From contig JANOHV010000223.1 in NCBI GenBank assembly GCA_031406795.1, positions 1 to 21,377 on the forward strand: DNA of 21,377 bases. Direction: 5' to 3'. Origin of the DNA: DATDCY01 sp031406795 [NCBI: Candidatus Rokuibacteriota bacterium]. Lineage in GTDB: Bacteria; JAUVQV01. The position numbers and the translations under genes are program-made. The number at the start of each line of letters is the position of its first letter. Within the stretch, counting starts at the first letter, position 1. The notes under the pieces were generated by a model, which was not told the DNA's origin, searched no databases, and saw only the letters and a list, made by a program, of their open reading frames with translations. Below, in pieces: positions 7,118-14,609 of the stretch.

Positions 7118-8405
7118 CAACCTGCGAAAACAGCGGGGAGGCGACCAGGAAGAGGCTGAGGAGAATCAGCAGCACGACGACCGTGATCCCCGCGATGTTC
7201 GCCCAACGGCCGTTGGCGTACTCGCCCATCAGCTCGCGGTCGTTCACCAGCACGAGCATGAAGATCAGGATGAAGGGCAAGACCAGGCCGTTCAGCACCT
7301 GGGAGAGGAACATGATCTTGATCAGCGGCATCCCCGGCAGCATGATCGCCGCCGCTGCCAGCACGATGATCAGCGAGTAGAGCCCGTAGAACTGGGGCGC
7401 TTCGGCGAACTTGCGGTCCACGCCGACCTCCCAGCCCATCCCCTCGCAGACGGTGTAGGCCGTCGACAGCGGCAGGATGGAGGCGGCAAAGAGGCTGGCG
7501 TTGAGCAGGCCGAAGGCGAACAGATAGGCATTGTACTTCCCCGCTATCGGCGCCAGCGCCAGCGCGGCGTCTTTGGCGGTCTCGATCCGGATGCCGCTGC
7601 GGAAGAGCGTCTCGGCGCAGGTCACCATGATGAAGAAGGCGACGACCGTGACCATGATCGAGCCGAGGATCACGTCCCAGCGGGAGTAGCGGTACTCCTC
7701 GATCCGCACGCCCTTCTCGACGATCGAGGCCTGCTGATAAAACTGCATCCACGGCGCGATCGTGGTGCCGACCAGTGCGGTGAGCATCACGAGATACTCC
7801 GTCGAGAGCGTACCCTGCGGGCGCGCCACCTCCCGCAGCAGGCTCGGCCAGTTCGGCGCGACCTTCACGCCGGCCACTATGTAAGCCAGGTAGAAGACGC
7901 AGGCGCTCAGAAAGATCTTCTCGACCGTGCTGTAGGTGCCCTTGACGACGAGCCACCAGACGAAGAAGGCCGCGATGGGGACCGCCGCGTAGCGACTGAC
8001 GCCGAAGATCTCCATCGCCGAGGCGACCCCGGCGAATTCCGCCACCGCGTTGCCGAAGTTGGTCACGATCAGGCAGAGCATCAGGTAGAAGGTGATCCGC
8101 ACGCCGAAACGCTCGCGGATCAGGTCGGCGAGGCCCTGGCCGGTCACTACGCCGAGGCGCGAGGTCATCTCCTGCACGAGCACGAGGGCGAAGGCGATCG
8201 GCACGAGGGCCCAGAGCAGCGTCTGCCCGAAGTGGGCACCGGCGAGCGAGTAGGTCGTGATGCCGCCGGCGTCGTTGTCGACGTTCGCGGTGATGATTCC
8301 CGGGCCGACGACCGAGAGGAAGATCAGCAGTCCCCGCCAGCGCGCCTGCAGCCAGGAGCGGGCGGCCGCGGGCGGCCGTGGCAGCGTGGGGCGCGCGGCG
8401 CTCAC
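7104..8405 (-). CDS. Nramp-related divalent metal transporter with non-canonical ion site
   Basis: The product has 433 residues with about 11 TM helices and belongs to the Nramp/SLC11 family. The TM1 region reads 'GPGIITANVDNDAGGITTY'. Where classical Nramp proteins have DPGN this one has DAGG (residues 45-48). In TM6, 'GTTIAPWMQFY' (from about 214) replaces the usual MPH with APW (218-220). The Met of MPH is the soft ligand that favours Mn/Fe over Mg/Ca, so its loss suggests another substrate such as Mg2+, as in Nramp-related magnesium transporters. That specificity is an inference. The GTG start overlaps the TGA of the upstream PRC/MgtE_N/CBS gene (GTGA, 8402-8405), implying translational coupling and a functional pair. 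The stop codon lies inside a degenerate REP element. Confidence 0.88.
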   Translation of the reverse strand: MSAARPTLPRPPAAARSWLQARWRGLLIFLSVVGPGIITANVDNDAGGITTYSLAGAHFGQTLLWALVPIAFALVLVQEMTSRLGVVTGQGLADLIRERFGVRITFYLMLCLIVTNFGNAVAEFAGVASAMEIFGVSRYAAVPIAAFFVWWLVVKGTYSTVEKIFLSACVFYLAYIVAGVKVAPNWPSLLREVARPQGTLSTEYLVMLTALVGTTIAPWMQFYQQASIVEKGVRIEEYRYSRWDVILGSIMVTVVAFFIMVTCAETLFRSGIRIETAKDAALALAPIAGKYNAYLFAFGLLNASLFAASILPLSTAYTVCEGMGWEVGVDRKFAEAPQFYGLYSLIIVLAAAAIMLPGMPLIKIMFLSQVLNGLVLPFILIFMLVLVNDRELMGEYANGRWANIAGITVVVLLILLSLFLVASPLFSQVAGPG

Positions 8406-9658
8406 CGGTTGAGCTCCGGGGCCACGTCCTCGAGGACGTCGTCGATGGTAATGAGGCCCTTCATGACGCCGTGGTCGTCCACGACGGGGAGGGCGCGAAA
8501 CCGGTACTTCGCGAAGAGTTCGGCGGCGGCGCTCTTGTCCTCGCCGGTCGTCACGGAGATCACGCGGGTGCTCATCAGGTCGGCGAGGCGGCGCTCCGGG
8601 CTGGCGACGATCAGGCTGCGCAGCGTGACGACGCCGACCAGATGCTCGAAGTCGTCGAGCACGTAGAGGTAGTAGATGTTTTCGGCCTCGCGCGCCTCCT
8701 GCCGCAGCACGGCGATCGTCTGGTCGACCGTATAGCCGGTCTTGAGGGCGATGAAGTCGGTGGTCATGATGCCGCCCGCGGTGTCCTCCTCGTGGGTCAG
8801 CAGTTCGCGCACTTCCTCGGAGCGCTCGCTCTCCATGCCGTCGAGGATGTTTTCGGCCTTCTCATCTTCGAGTTCGCTCAGCAGGTCGGCGGCGTCATCG
8901 GTGGCCATCTCCTCGACCACGCGGGTGGCGTGCTCCTCGCCCATGCCCTCGATCAGATCGACCTGGGTCTCGGTGTCCATCTGCTCGAGCGCGTCGGCCG
9001 CGACCTCGGGCGTCAGCGAGCCGAAGAGCGCCTGGCGCTTGTGCATGTCGAGATCCTCGAGGACTTCGGCCAACTCCGCGGGATGCAGCTGGGCGAGCGG
9101 CTGGTGGCTGGCCGAGAGCCGCAGGACCTGGCGCTGGCCGGCCCGGCCGAAATGCCCGACGGGCTGCACGAATTTCCAGGCGATGAGGTGGTCGCGGAGT
9201 TCGTAGTCGAACAGACCGCGCGTCAGGGCGTTCACGGCTGGAAGCCAGCCGAGCCGGCGGAAAAGGCCGCTGGCGCCGACGTCGACGTGGATCAGCCGCA
9301 GCCCGTCCTCCATGCGCAGCAGGTGCAGGTCGTTGACCCGCACCACGCGGGCGCCGGAAGTGTCGATGATCTGGCGGTCGAGGACGTGCCGGCGCGCGTA
9401 GAGCGAGCCTTCGGGCGGCGTGGTGGCCCCGGGCACCTCGGGCGTTCCCCGCGCGAGGATCTCGCCCGGCTCCACCGAGGCGATCTGCGACCAGGGCAGG
9501 TAGAAGGCCGGGCTGCGGCCGGCGCGCACCATGAAGCCGACGACGGCCGGATAGACCTCCTCGGCATTGGCGACCAGATCGACCGGGTGCCCGAGCAGGC
9601 GGCCGTCGTCGAGCCCTCGCACCCGCTTCGCGAACAACTCGGTGAGAAAAACGAACAT
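8402..9658 (-). CDS. PRC-barrel / MgtE N-domain / CBS-pair regulatory protein
   Basis: The product is a soluble protein of 418 residues. It has two PRC-barrel-like segments (about 10-68 and 85-150), an MgtE N-terminal superhelical domain ('LHPAELAEVLEDLD' to 'LLTHEEDTAGGIM', about 190-297) and a CBS pair (about 298-415, 'VSVTTGEDKSAAAELFAKYRFRALPVVDDHG'). In the MgtE channel the N and CBS domains sense Mg2+ and gate the pore. Here the MgtE membrane domain is absent and the partner is instead the Nramp-type transporter encoded just downstream with a 4-nt overlap. I infer a cation-sensing regulator of that transporter. The acidic N domain ('EQMDTETQVDLIEGMGEEHATRVVEEM') fits Mg2+ binding. ATG 9658 is preceded by GGAGGGG. 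cysteine synthase lies 52 nt upstream on the same strand. Confidence 0.87.
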   Translation of the reverse strand: MFVFLTELFAKRVRGLDDGRLLGHPVDLVANAEEVYPAVVGFMVRAGRSPAFYLPWSQIASVEPGEILARGTPEVPGATTPPEGSLYARRHVLDRQIIDTSGARVVRVNDLHLLRMEDGLRLIHVDVGASGLFRRLGWLPAVNALTRGLFDYELRDHLIAWKFVQPVGHFGRAGQRQVLRLSASHQPLAQLHPAELAEVLEDLDMHKRQALFGSLTPEVAADALEQMDTETQVDLIEGMGEEHATRVVEEMATDDAADLLSELEDEKAENILDGMESERSEEVRELLTHEEDTAGGIMTTDFIALKTGYTVDQTIAVLRQEAREAENIYYLYVLDDFEHLVGVVTLRSLIVASPERRLADLMSTRVISVTTGEDKSAAAELFAKYRFRALPVVDDHGVMKGLITIDDVLEDVAPELNR

Positions 9659-9691
9659 TGCGGCCCCTCCGCCCCCGCCCGAATCGCAGTT

Positions 9692-9709
9692 GGACCCTTC
9701 TCAGCGGCC
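9692..9709 (-). repeat. Fragment of the GGCCGCTGAAAA-type repeat after the cysteine synthase stop
   Basis: On the minus strand the sequence GGCCGCTGAGAAGGGTCC directly follows the TAG stop of the cysteine synthase gene. It matches the ends of the MITE-like element (4203-4326) and the motif at 20943-20960. It is probably a relic or a shared 3'-end motif. Confidence 0.45.
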
Positions 9710-9710
9710 G

Positions 9711-10619
9711 CTATGGCGGGCACTGGGCGCAGATCGATGTGAAGAGATTGGTCGAGAGGTAACGGTCGCCGCGGTCGCAGATGATCACCACGACCGTTCC
9801 CGCGTCGAGGTCGCGCGCAACCTCGAGCGCCGCGACGACGGCGGCGCCGCTGGACATGCCGACGAACAGGCCTTCGTGTTGCGCCAGGCGGCGGGTCATC
9901 TCGAATGCGTCCTCGTCCTTAACCGTGATCTTGCCGTCGAGCTTCGCCGGTTCGTAGATCGCCGGCACGATCGACTCCTGCATGTTCTTGAGCCCCTGGA
10001 TCTTGTGCCCGACCGTCGGTTCGACGGCGAAGACCCGCACGGCCGGCCGGTGTTCTTTCAGGCGCCGACCAACCCCCATGACCGTGCCGGTGGTGCCGAG
10101 GCCCGCGACGAAGGCATCGACGGCGCCGCCGGTCTGTTCCCAGATCTCCCGGCCGGTGTGGCGGTAATGGGCGAGCGCGTTCGCCGGGTTCTTGAACTGG
10201 TCCGGCAGGAAGTAGGCGTCGGGGTCGGCCTCGTAGATGCGCTCGGCCATGCGGATCGCCCCGTCGGTCCCGAGGCAGCCCTCGGTGAGGACGAGCTCGG
10301 CGCCGAACGCCTCCAGGGTGCGCCTGCGCTCGAGGCTTACGCACTCGGGCATTGCCAGCTTGACCGGGTATCCGAGCGCTGCGCCGACCATCGCGAGCCC
10401 GATCCCGGTGTTGCCCGAGGTCGCCTCGAGGATCGTCTTGCCCGGCCGCAGCTTTCCGCGCTCGAGCCCGTCGCGAACCATCTCCAGGGCGATGCGGTCC
10501 TTCACCGAGCCGCCGGGGTTCGAGCCCTCGAGCTTGGCCAGTATGCGGACCCGGGGGTTGGGGTTGACCCTGCCGAGTTCCACCAGCGGCGTGTTGCCGA
10601 TCGCGTCCAGTATGCTCAT
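9711..10619 (-). CDS. cysM: PLP-dependent cysteine synthase (CysK/CysM family)
   Basis: The product is a 302-residue fold-type II PLP enzyme that makes L-cysteine from an activated serine and sulfide. The PLP Schiff-base Lys is K40 in 'GSNPGGSVKDR', the substrate loop is 'TSGNTGIGLA' (about 70), the phosphate-binding glycine loop is 'GLGTTGTVMGVG', and 'GMSSGAAV' lies near the C-terminus. The stretch 'EPTVGHKIQGLKNM' resembles the CysM-like/archaeal-type branch more than classic CysK, so the exact donor (O-acetyl- or O-phosphoserine) is open. The ATG at 10619 was chosen because GGAGG lies 6 nt upstream; a GTG at 10637 would include the Shine-Dalgarno in the coding region. It heads the minus-strand group with the PRC/CBS and Nramp genes, although that association may be only positional. 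Confidence 0.88.
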   Translation of the reverse strand: MSILDAIGNTPLVELGRVNPNPRVRILAKLEGSNPGGSVKDRIALEMVRDGLERGKLRPGKTILEATSGNTGIGLAMVGAALGYPVKLAMPECVSLERRRTLEAFGAELVLTEGCLGTDGAIRMAERIYEADPDAYFLPDQFKNPANALAHYRHTGREIWEQTGGAVDAFVAGLGTTGTVMGVGRRLKEHRPAVRVFAVEPTVGHKIQGLKNMQESIVPAIYEPAKLDGKITVKDEDAFEMTRRLAQHEGLFVGMSSGAAVVAALEVARDLDAGTVVVIICDRGDRYLSTNLFTSICAQCPP

Positions 10620-10672
10620 GCTGCCTCCGGGGGCCACGCGCGGGGGAGCAACCGTCCCGCGTCACCCGTGCT

Positions 10673-10701
10673 GTTATAGGCAAAGACGGCGGCCGTGTCA
10701 A
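10673..10701 (-). promoter_or_regulatory. Sigma-70-type promoter of the cysteine synthase operon
   Basis: On the minus strand, TTGACA (10696-10701), a 17-nt spacer and TATAAC (10673-10678). This is the strongest promoter match in the window and leaves a leader of about 47 nt with GGAGG before the ATG. The -35 sits in a short direct repeat CAAAGACGGC (10681-10690 and 10700-10709, counting overlap). Confidence 0.7.
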
Positions 10702-10735
10702 AGACGGCTGCGGGAGCGGGGCGCAGCCGGCCTTC

Positions 10736-10765
10736 TTGCCAAGCGGGCGCCCCGGAACCTATACT
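10736..10765 (+). promoter_or_regulatory. Sigma-70-type promoter of the pilin-like gene
   Basis: TTGCCA (10736-10741), an 18-nt spacer and TATACT (10760-10765). It is divergent from the cysteine synthase promoter, with about 35 nt between the two -35 boxes, so a shared regulator is possible. The leader to the ATG at 10850 would be about 78 nt. Confidence 0.6.
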
Positions 10766-10849
10766 GACGGCAAGGCCGGTCATTGGTCGGGCGCTTCGAC
10801 TCCCGCGGGGGGCTGGCGTTCGGAGTCCAGGGAGCAGGGAGGAGTGAGC

Positions 10850-11215
10850 ATGGCGCTCGGGAAGGTTCGCAATCAGCGTGGTGCCGGGACGATCGGCTGC
10901 CTGCTCATGGTCGCGATCGTCGCCTTCGTCGTGTACGCGGGGTATCAGTTTGGTCTGCCGAGACTGCGGCACAGTTCCTTCGACGCACGGATCACCGAAT
11001 CCATGACCAGTCTGCGACAGCGGCCGGCAGCGGATGTCCGGCAGGAGATCATCCAGATCGGCAGGGATTTCGACATCGAACTCAAGCCCGAGCAGGTCCA
11101 GGTCACCAACAACGGCGGCAGGCTGCAAATCGACGTCAGCTACGAGAAGCTCATCGACCTCAAATTCTGGCAGACGACGGTGCCCTTCCATCTGAGCCGG
11201 AATCCGGCGCCGTAA
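10850..11215 (+). CDS. Small single-TM protein, DUF4845/pilin-like
   Basis: The product has 121 residues. The N-terminus 'NQRGAGTIGCLLMVAIVAFVVYAGYQFG' (about 7-34) resembles the 'RGxxxIG...' start of DUF4845-type or type IV pilin-like membrane anchors. A globular domain follows, with 'FDARITESMTSLRQRPAADVRQEIIQIGRDFDIEL' and a beta-rich end 'LQIDVSYEKLIDLKFWQTTVPFHL'. ATG 10850 is chosen for the GGGAGGAG just upstream; an in-frame start at 10736 would precede the promoter's -10. Its last 56 nt overlap, antisense, the end of the rlmD-type gene. The function is unknown; similar small proteins are usually held in the inner membrane facing the periplasm. Confidence 0.7.
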   Translation: MALGKVRNQRGAGTIGCLLMVAIVAFVVYAGYQFGLPRLRHSSFDARITESMTSLRQRPAADVRQEIIQIGRDFDIELKPEQVQVTNNGGRLQIDVSYEKLIDLKFWQTTVPFHLSRNPAP

Positions 11216-12542
11216 CCGATCCTGAAGCGCTTGGGGTGGAGTCGCGCTTGAAGAGCGCGACGGTTTCGGCGTGCGCCGTCTGGGGGAACAGATCGATCGG
11301 CCGCGCGGTGACCAGGCCATATCCCGCAGCGCCAAGGACGGCGGCATCGCGCGCGAGGGTCGCCGGGTCGCAGGACACGACGACGACGCGCTCCGGGCCG
11401 AGCGCGGGAATCGCCGCCACCGCCTCCCGCGCCCCGGTGCGCGGGGGATTGAGCAGTACGAGCGGGAAACGCCGCCCCGCTCCGGCCAGCGCGCGGACGG
11501 CGGCGCCGGCGTCATCGCGGAAGAACGTCGCCGCGCGACCGAGGCGACGGGCGTTTTCCCGCGCCTGGGAAATCGCGTTGTCGTCGAGGTCGATGCCGGT
11601 CACCCGTCCGCCGCGGGCCGCCGCGGGGAGGGAGAGATTGCCGAGTCCGCAGCAGAGGTCGAGCACCTCCTCGCCCGCAGCGGGCGCCGCGAGTGCAATG
11701 GCCAGTTCGACGAGTCTCAGGTTCTGCCGGAGATTGACTTGCGTGAATGCCTCGCCCGTCGTGACCAGCGCATCGAATCCCGGTCCGAGAGCGAGCGGTT
11801 CCTCGCTGGCCGCGGTGAGGAGCCTCAGCCCGCGGGCCGCAGCCGCCTGCTCCAGGGTGCGCGCGGCCGCCCCCGCGAGCACCGCGGGTTCATCCCGCGC
11901 CCCGCGCAGCAGCACTCGCGCCTTCGCGGCGTCCCAACCCGCGTCGATGCGCACTTCGTTGCAGCACGCAAACCCGGCCGGATGGCGACGGCCGGTTTCG
12001 GCCAGGGCGCCGAGCACTCCGTTCAGCGCCGGGCTCAGCACGGGACAGGACTCGATCGCCACCGTCTCGTGGGAACCGGCGCGGTAGAAGCCGAATACGG
12101 CAGCGCCGGCCCGCCCGGCCCGATGCAGCCGCGCCCGGTGCCGGTAGCCGAACTCGAGCGGGGAGGCGATGGTCGGGGCGATCGGCGGTGGGTCGAGACG
12201 ACCGATGCGTCGCAGCGCGTCCTCGACGATCGAGCGTTTGGCGGCGAGCTGGGCAGGGTAGCTCAGGTGCTGCCAGTCGCAGCCGCCGCAGGCGCCGAAA
12301 GCCGGGCAGGGTGGGGCGGCGCGCCCGGGCCCGGGCGCGAGCACCCGCAGCACGCGCGCCCGGCACCAGGTCCGGCGCTCCTCGATGATCTCGATCTCGA
12401 CCTGGTCGCCGGGGGCGGTTCGCGGCGCAAATACCACCTTGGCGCCGATGCGGCCTACCCCGTCGCCGCCGGCCGCGAGCCGGTCGATGCGCACGACCGG
12501 CGCGCCGGTGGTTGTGCTGGCGCTGCCTCCGGGTCTCGACAT
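11160..12542 (-). CDS. rlmD: 23S rRNA (uracil-5-)-methyltransferase, RlmD/RumA type
   Basis: The product has 460 residues. The TRAM-like N domain (about 16-70) is followed by the Fe-S ligand set C79-x5-C85-x2-C88 ('CPAFGACGGC') with C166 in 'ESCPVLSPALN', matching the 4Fe-4S site of RumA. The SAM-binding motif is 'VLDLCCGLGNLSLPAA' (about 293), 'LLNPPRTGA' follows, and the catalytic Cys is C391 in 'VVSCDPATLARD'. These enzymes form m5U in RNA (U1939 of 23S rRNA in E. coli); substrate choice among RlmC/RlmD/TrmA cannot be fixed from sequence alone, but the Fe-S motif excludes TrmA. A basic/Ser-rich C-terminal tail of about 25 residues extends over the neighbouring gene's end. No Shine-Dalgarno; a TACCAT box 6 nt before the ATG hints at a leaderless message. 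Confidence 0.88.
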   Translation of the reverse strand: MSRPGGSASTTTGAPVVRIDRLAAGGDGVGRIGAKVVFAPRTAPGDQVEIEIIEERRTWCRARVLRVLAPGPGRAAPPCPAFGACGGCDWQHLSYPAQLAAKRSIVEDALRRIGRLDPPPIAPTIASPLEFGYRHRARLHRAGRAGAAVFGFYRAGSHETVAIESCPVLSPALNGVLGALAETGRRHPAGFACCNEVRIDAGWDAAKARVLLRGARDEPAVLAGAAARTLEQAAAARGLRLLTAASEEPLALGPGFDALVTTGEAFTQVNLRQNLRLVELAIALAAPAAGEEVLDLCCGLGNLSLPAAARGGRVTGIDLDDNAISQARENARRLGRAATFFRDDAGAAVRALAGAGRRFPLVLLNPPRTGAREAVAAIPALGPERVVVVSCDPATLARDAAVLGAAGYGLVTARPIDLFPQTAHAETVALFKRDSTPSASGSVTAPDSGSDGRAPSSARI

Positions 12543-12570
12543 GCCGGTATGGTAACCGAAGATGTTGGTA

Positions 12571-12588
12571 TATGATGCCGACGGGAGG
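12571..12588 (+). promoter_or_regulatory. -10 box and Shine-Dalgarno of larE
   Basis: TATGAT (12571-12576) is a good -10, but the -35 (TATGGT at 12548-12553) is weak. GGGAGG (12583-12588) lies 8 nt before ATG 12597 and fixes the start. The 54-nt gap to rlmD must hold divergent promoters. Confidence 0.4.
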
Positions 12589-12596
12589 TTGGCGGG

Positions 12597-13439
12597 ATGA
12601 TCGCGGATTCACGGTTGGTGCGCCTCGAGGAGAGCATCGGCGCTCTCGGCGGCTGTCTGGTCGCCTACTCCGGCGGCGTCGACAGCACCTTGTTGCTCGC
12701 CGTCGCCCGGCGGGCGCTCGGCGAACGCGTCGCCGCGGCCACGGTCCGCACGCCCTTTCTGGAGCGGGCGGAGGTCGATGACGCCCACCGCCGCGCCGTC
12801 GCGATCGGCGTGGCGCACGAGATCATCGACGTCGACCTCTCCGGGGCGCCCCAGGTGCTCGAAAATCCGCCGGACCGCTGCTATCACTGCAAAAGCCTCG
12901 TGTTCGCGGCCTTGCGGCGGCGCGCCGATGAACAGGGGCTTCCGGCCCTCCTCGACGCCACCCACGCCGACGATCTGCTGGAGCGCCGCCCCGGCGTGCG
13001 CGCCCTGCGGGAACTCGGCGTGCTGAGTCCGCTCGCGGCCGCCGGCCTCGGCAAGGCCGACATCCGCGCGCTTTCGACTGCATTGGAGCTCGAGGGGGCC
13101 GACCGGCCCTCGAGCCCCTGCCTGGCGACGCGCATCCCCTACGGCGAGCTGATCACGCCGGAGCGGCTGCGCCGGGTCTCGGGCGCCGAGCACGTGTTGC
13201 GCGCCCTCGGGTTCGAGGGCACCCGGGTGCGCGACTACGGGGATCTGGCGCGGATCGAACTGCGGCCGGCCGACTTGGAGCGGGCCGCGGCCGGGCCGGT
13301 GCGGCGCGGGATCGTCGAGCCGCTTCGCAATCTCGGTTACCGCTTCGTGACGCTCGATCTGGCCGGCTACCGGTCGGGGAGCATGGACGAGGCGCTTTCG
13401 GCGGCGGACCGTGCGCTGCCCGCCCGGGAGAAGGCCTGA
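12597..13439 (+). CDS. larE: LarE-type ATP-dependent sulfur transferase
   Basis: The product has 280 residues. The PP-loop ATPase motif 'SGGVDST' is at 25-31, followed by 'DRCYHCKS' (C95, C98), 'DATHADDLLERRPGVRA' (about 120), 'SPLAAAGLGKADIRAL' and 'SPCLATRIPYG' (C175). LarE adenylates and then sulfurates the pyridinium carboxylates of the nickel-pincer cofactor precursor. In some homologues a single Cys near position 176 is sacrificed; in others three Cys bind an Fe-S cluster that donates sulfur. C95/C98/C175 here would fit the latter, but that is inferred. No larA, larB or larC is visible in the window. The gene stands alone, with its own -10 and GGGAGG. Confidence 0.88.
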   Translation: MIADSRLVRLEESIGALGGCLVAYSGGVDSTLLLAVARRALGERVAAATVRTPFLERAEVDDAHRRAVAIGVAHEIIDVDLSGAPQVLENPPDRCYHCKSLVFAALRRRADEQGLPALLDATHADDLLERRPGVRALRELGVLSPLAAAGLGKADIRALSTALELEGADRPSSPCLATRIPYGELITPERLRRVSGAEHVLRALGFEGTRVRDYGDLARIELRPADLERAAAGPVRRGIVEPLRNLGYRFVTLDLAGYRSGSMDEALSAADRALPAREKA

Positions 13440-13500
13440 TCGGCGCCTGGGGACTGATTTTAGCTCACGCCAAAGACGAAAAATACCTTGAAATTTCACA

Positions 13501-13572
13501 CGGGAGGGTCTGAAACCCTCACCTACAACCCGATCATAGTCAAAGGTGTAGGGGCGGGATTTATTCCCGCCC
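13501..13572. repeat. Inverted REP pair (BIME-like) upstream of trxB
   Basis: There are two REP hairpins in opposite orientation. The first, read on the minus strand, is GTAGGTGAGGGTTTCAGACC plus CTCCCG (13501-13526; stem GAGGGT/ACCCTC at 13504-13509 and 13515-13520). The second, on the plus strand, is GTAGGGGCGGGATTTATTCC plus CGCCC (13548-13572). Their GTAG tags face each other across 21 nt, as in the terminal inverted pairs of the two large arrays (20 nt). The rest of 13440-13650 is AT-richer than its surroundings and holds no gene. Confidence 0.75.
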
Positions 13573-13650
13573 AAACTATCGAACTGATTCCGTGCACGAC
13601 TTGCTGGGGATGAATCTAACAAACCGACGTCGCGCAACAGGAGGTTGTCC

Positions 13651-14565
13651 ATGACCCACGACTACGAAATCATCATCATCGGCGGCGGCCCGGCGGGGCT
13701 GACCGCGGGGATCTACGCGGCGCGCGCGCGCCGCAAGACCGTCTTGCTCGAAAAGCACGGGACCGGCGGGCAGATGGCCCTGACTTGGGAGGTGGAGAAC
13801 TACCCCGGGATCGAGAAGATCAGCGGCTACGATCTTGGCCAGATCATGGAGCGCCAGGCGCGCGGATTCGGCCTCGAGATCCGCTCGGTCGAGGTGTCGG
13901 GCGTCGCGGCCGACGGCCCGCTCCACCGGGTGAGCACGACGGAAGGCGATCTTACCTGCCGCTCGCTCGTGATCACCTCGGGCGCGCGGAGCAATCGCCT
14001 CGGGGTTCCCGGCGAGGCCGAGTTGACCGGTCGCGGCGTGTCGTATTGCGCGACGTGCGACGGCGCTTTTTACCAGGACGTGCCGGTTGCGGTGGTCGGC
14101 GGGGGCGACACCGCGCTCGAAGAGGCGCTCTTCCTCACGCGGTATGCCAGCCGCGTCTATCTCGTTCACCGCCGCAGCGAGTTCCGGGGGACGAAGCTGC
14201 TTCAGGAGCGCATCGCGGCGAACCCGAAGATCGAGCCGGTGCTCGATGCGATCGTGGAAGGCATCGAGGGCAAGGACGGTGTGACCGGGCTGGTGCTCAA
14301 AAACGTCAAGAGCGGCGCCGCGAGCAGCCTCGCCGCCCAGGGGGCCTTCATCTTCGTCGGCACGACCCCGAACACGGAATTCCTGCGGGGTTTCCTGCCG
14401 CTTGACCCCAAGGGATTCATCGAGACGACGACGAACCTCGAGACGACGATTCCCGGGGTCTTCGCCGCCGGCGATGTCCGGGCCAAGGTGCTGCGTCAGA
14501 TCTCGACTGCCGTCGGCGAGGGCGCGCTGGCCGCTACCATGGCCGATCACTTCATTTCACTTTAG
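13651..14565 (+). CDS. trxB: Thioredoxin reductase (NADPH, FAD)
   Basis: The product has 304 residues, the family's usual length. The FAD-binding Rossmann motif 'GGGPAG' is at 11-16, the redox-active pair 'CATC' at C133/C136, the NADPH-binding 'GGGDTA' at 150-155 with 'HRRSEFRG' at 173-180, and the final FAD motif 'GVFAAGDVRAK' near 270. It transfers electrons from NADPH to thioredoxin or a related dithiol protein in the cytoplasm. ATG 13651 is chosen over the upstream TTG (13645), because AGGAGG (13639-13644) is ideally spaced from the ATG. An inverted REP pair lies upstream. An MFS transporter gene follows after 42 nt on the same strand and may be cotranscribed. Confidence 0.93.
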   Translation: MTHDYEIIIIGGGPAGLTAGIYAARARRKTVLLEKHGTGGQMALTWEVENYPGIEKISGYDLGQIMERQARGFGLEIRSVEVSGVAADGPLHRVSTTEGDLTCRSLVITSGARSNRLGVPGEAELTGRGVSYCATCDGAFYQDVPVAVVGGGDTALEEALFLTRYASRVYLVHRRSEFRGTKLLQERIAANPKIEPVLDAIVEGIEGKDGVTGLVLKNVKSGAASSLAAQGAFIFVGTTPNTEFLRGFLPLDPKGFIETTTNLETTIPGVFAAGDVRAKVLRQISTAVGEGALAATMADHFISL

Positions 14566-14580
14566 CACGCTGCGGAAACA

Positions 14581-14609
14581 AGCCTTGGGCAAACAGGCTG
14601 GGGGCCTGT
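14581..14609 (+). promoter_or_regulatory. Overlapping alternative hairpins at the MFS gene start
   Basis: ACAGGC-tgggg-GCCTGT (14593-14609) puts the GTG start codon (14608-14610) in its 3' arm. An alternative pairing, AGCCT (14581-14585) with AGGCT (14595-14599), would open that arm. This could modulate translation of the transporter after trxB; it is seen as sequence pairing only. Confidence 0.25.

Noticed and set aside
10620-10672. Possible riboswitch in the cysteine synthase leader
   Set aside because: The leader is only about 47 nt and shows no S-box, T-box or other structured element.
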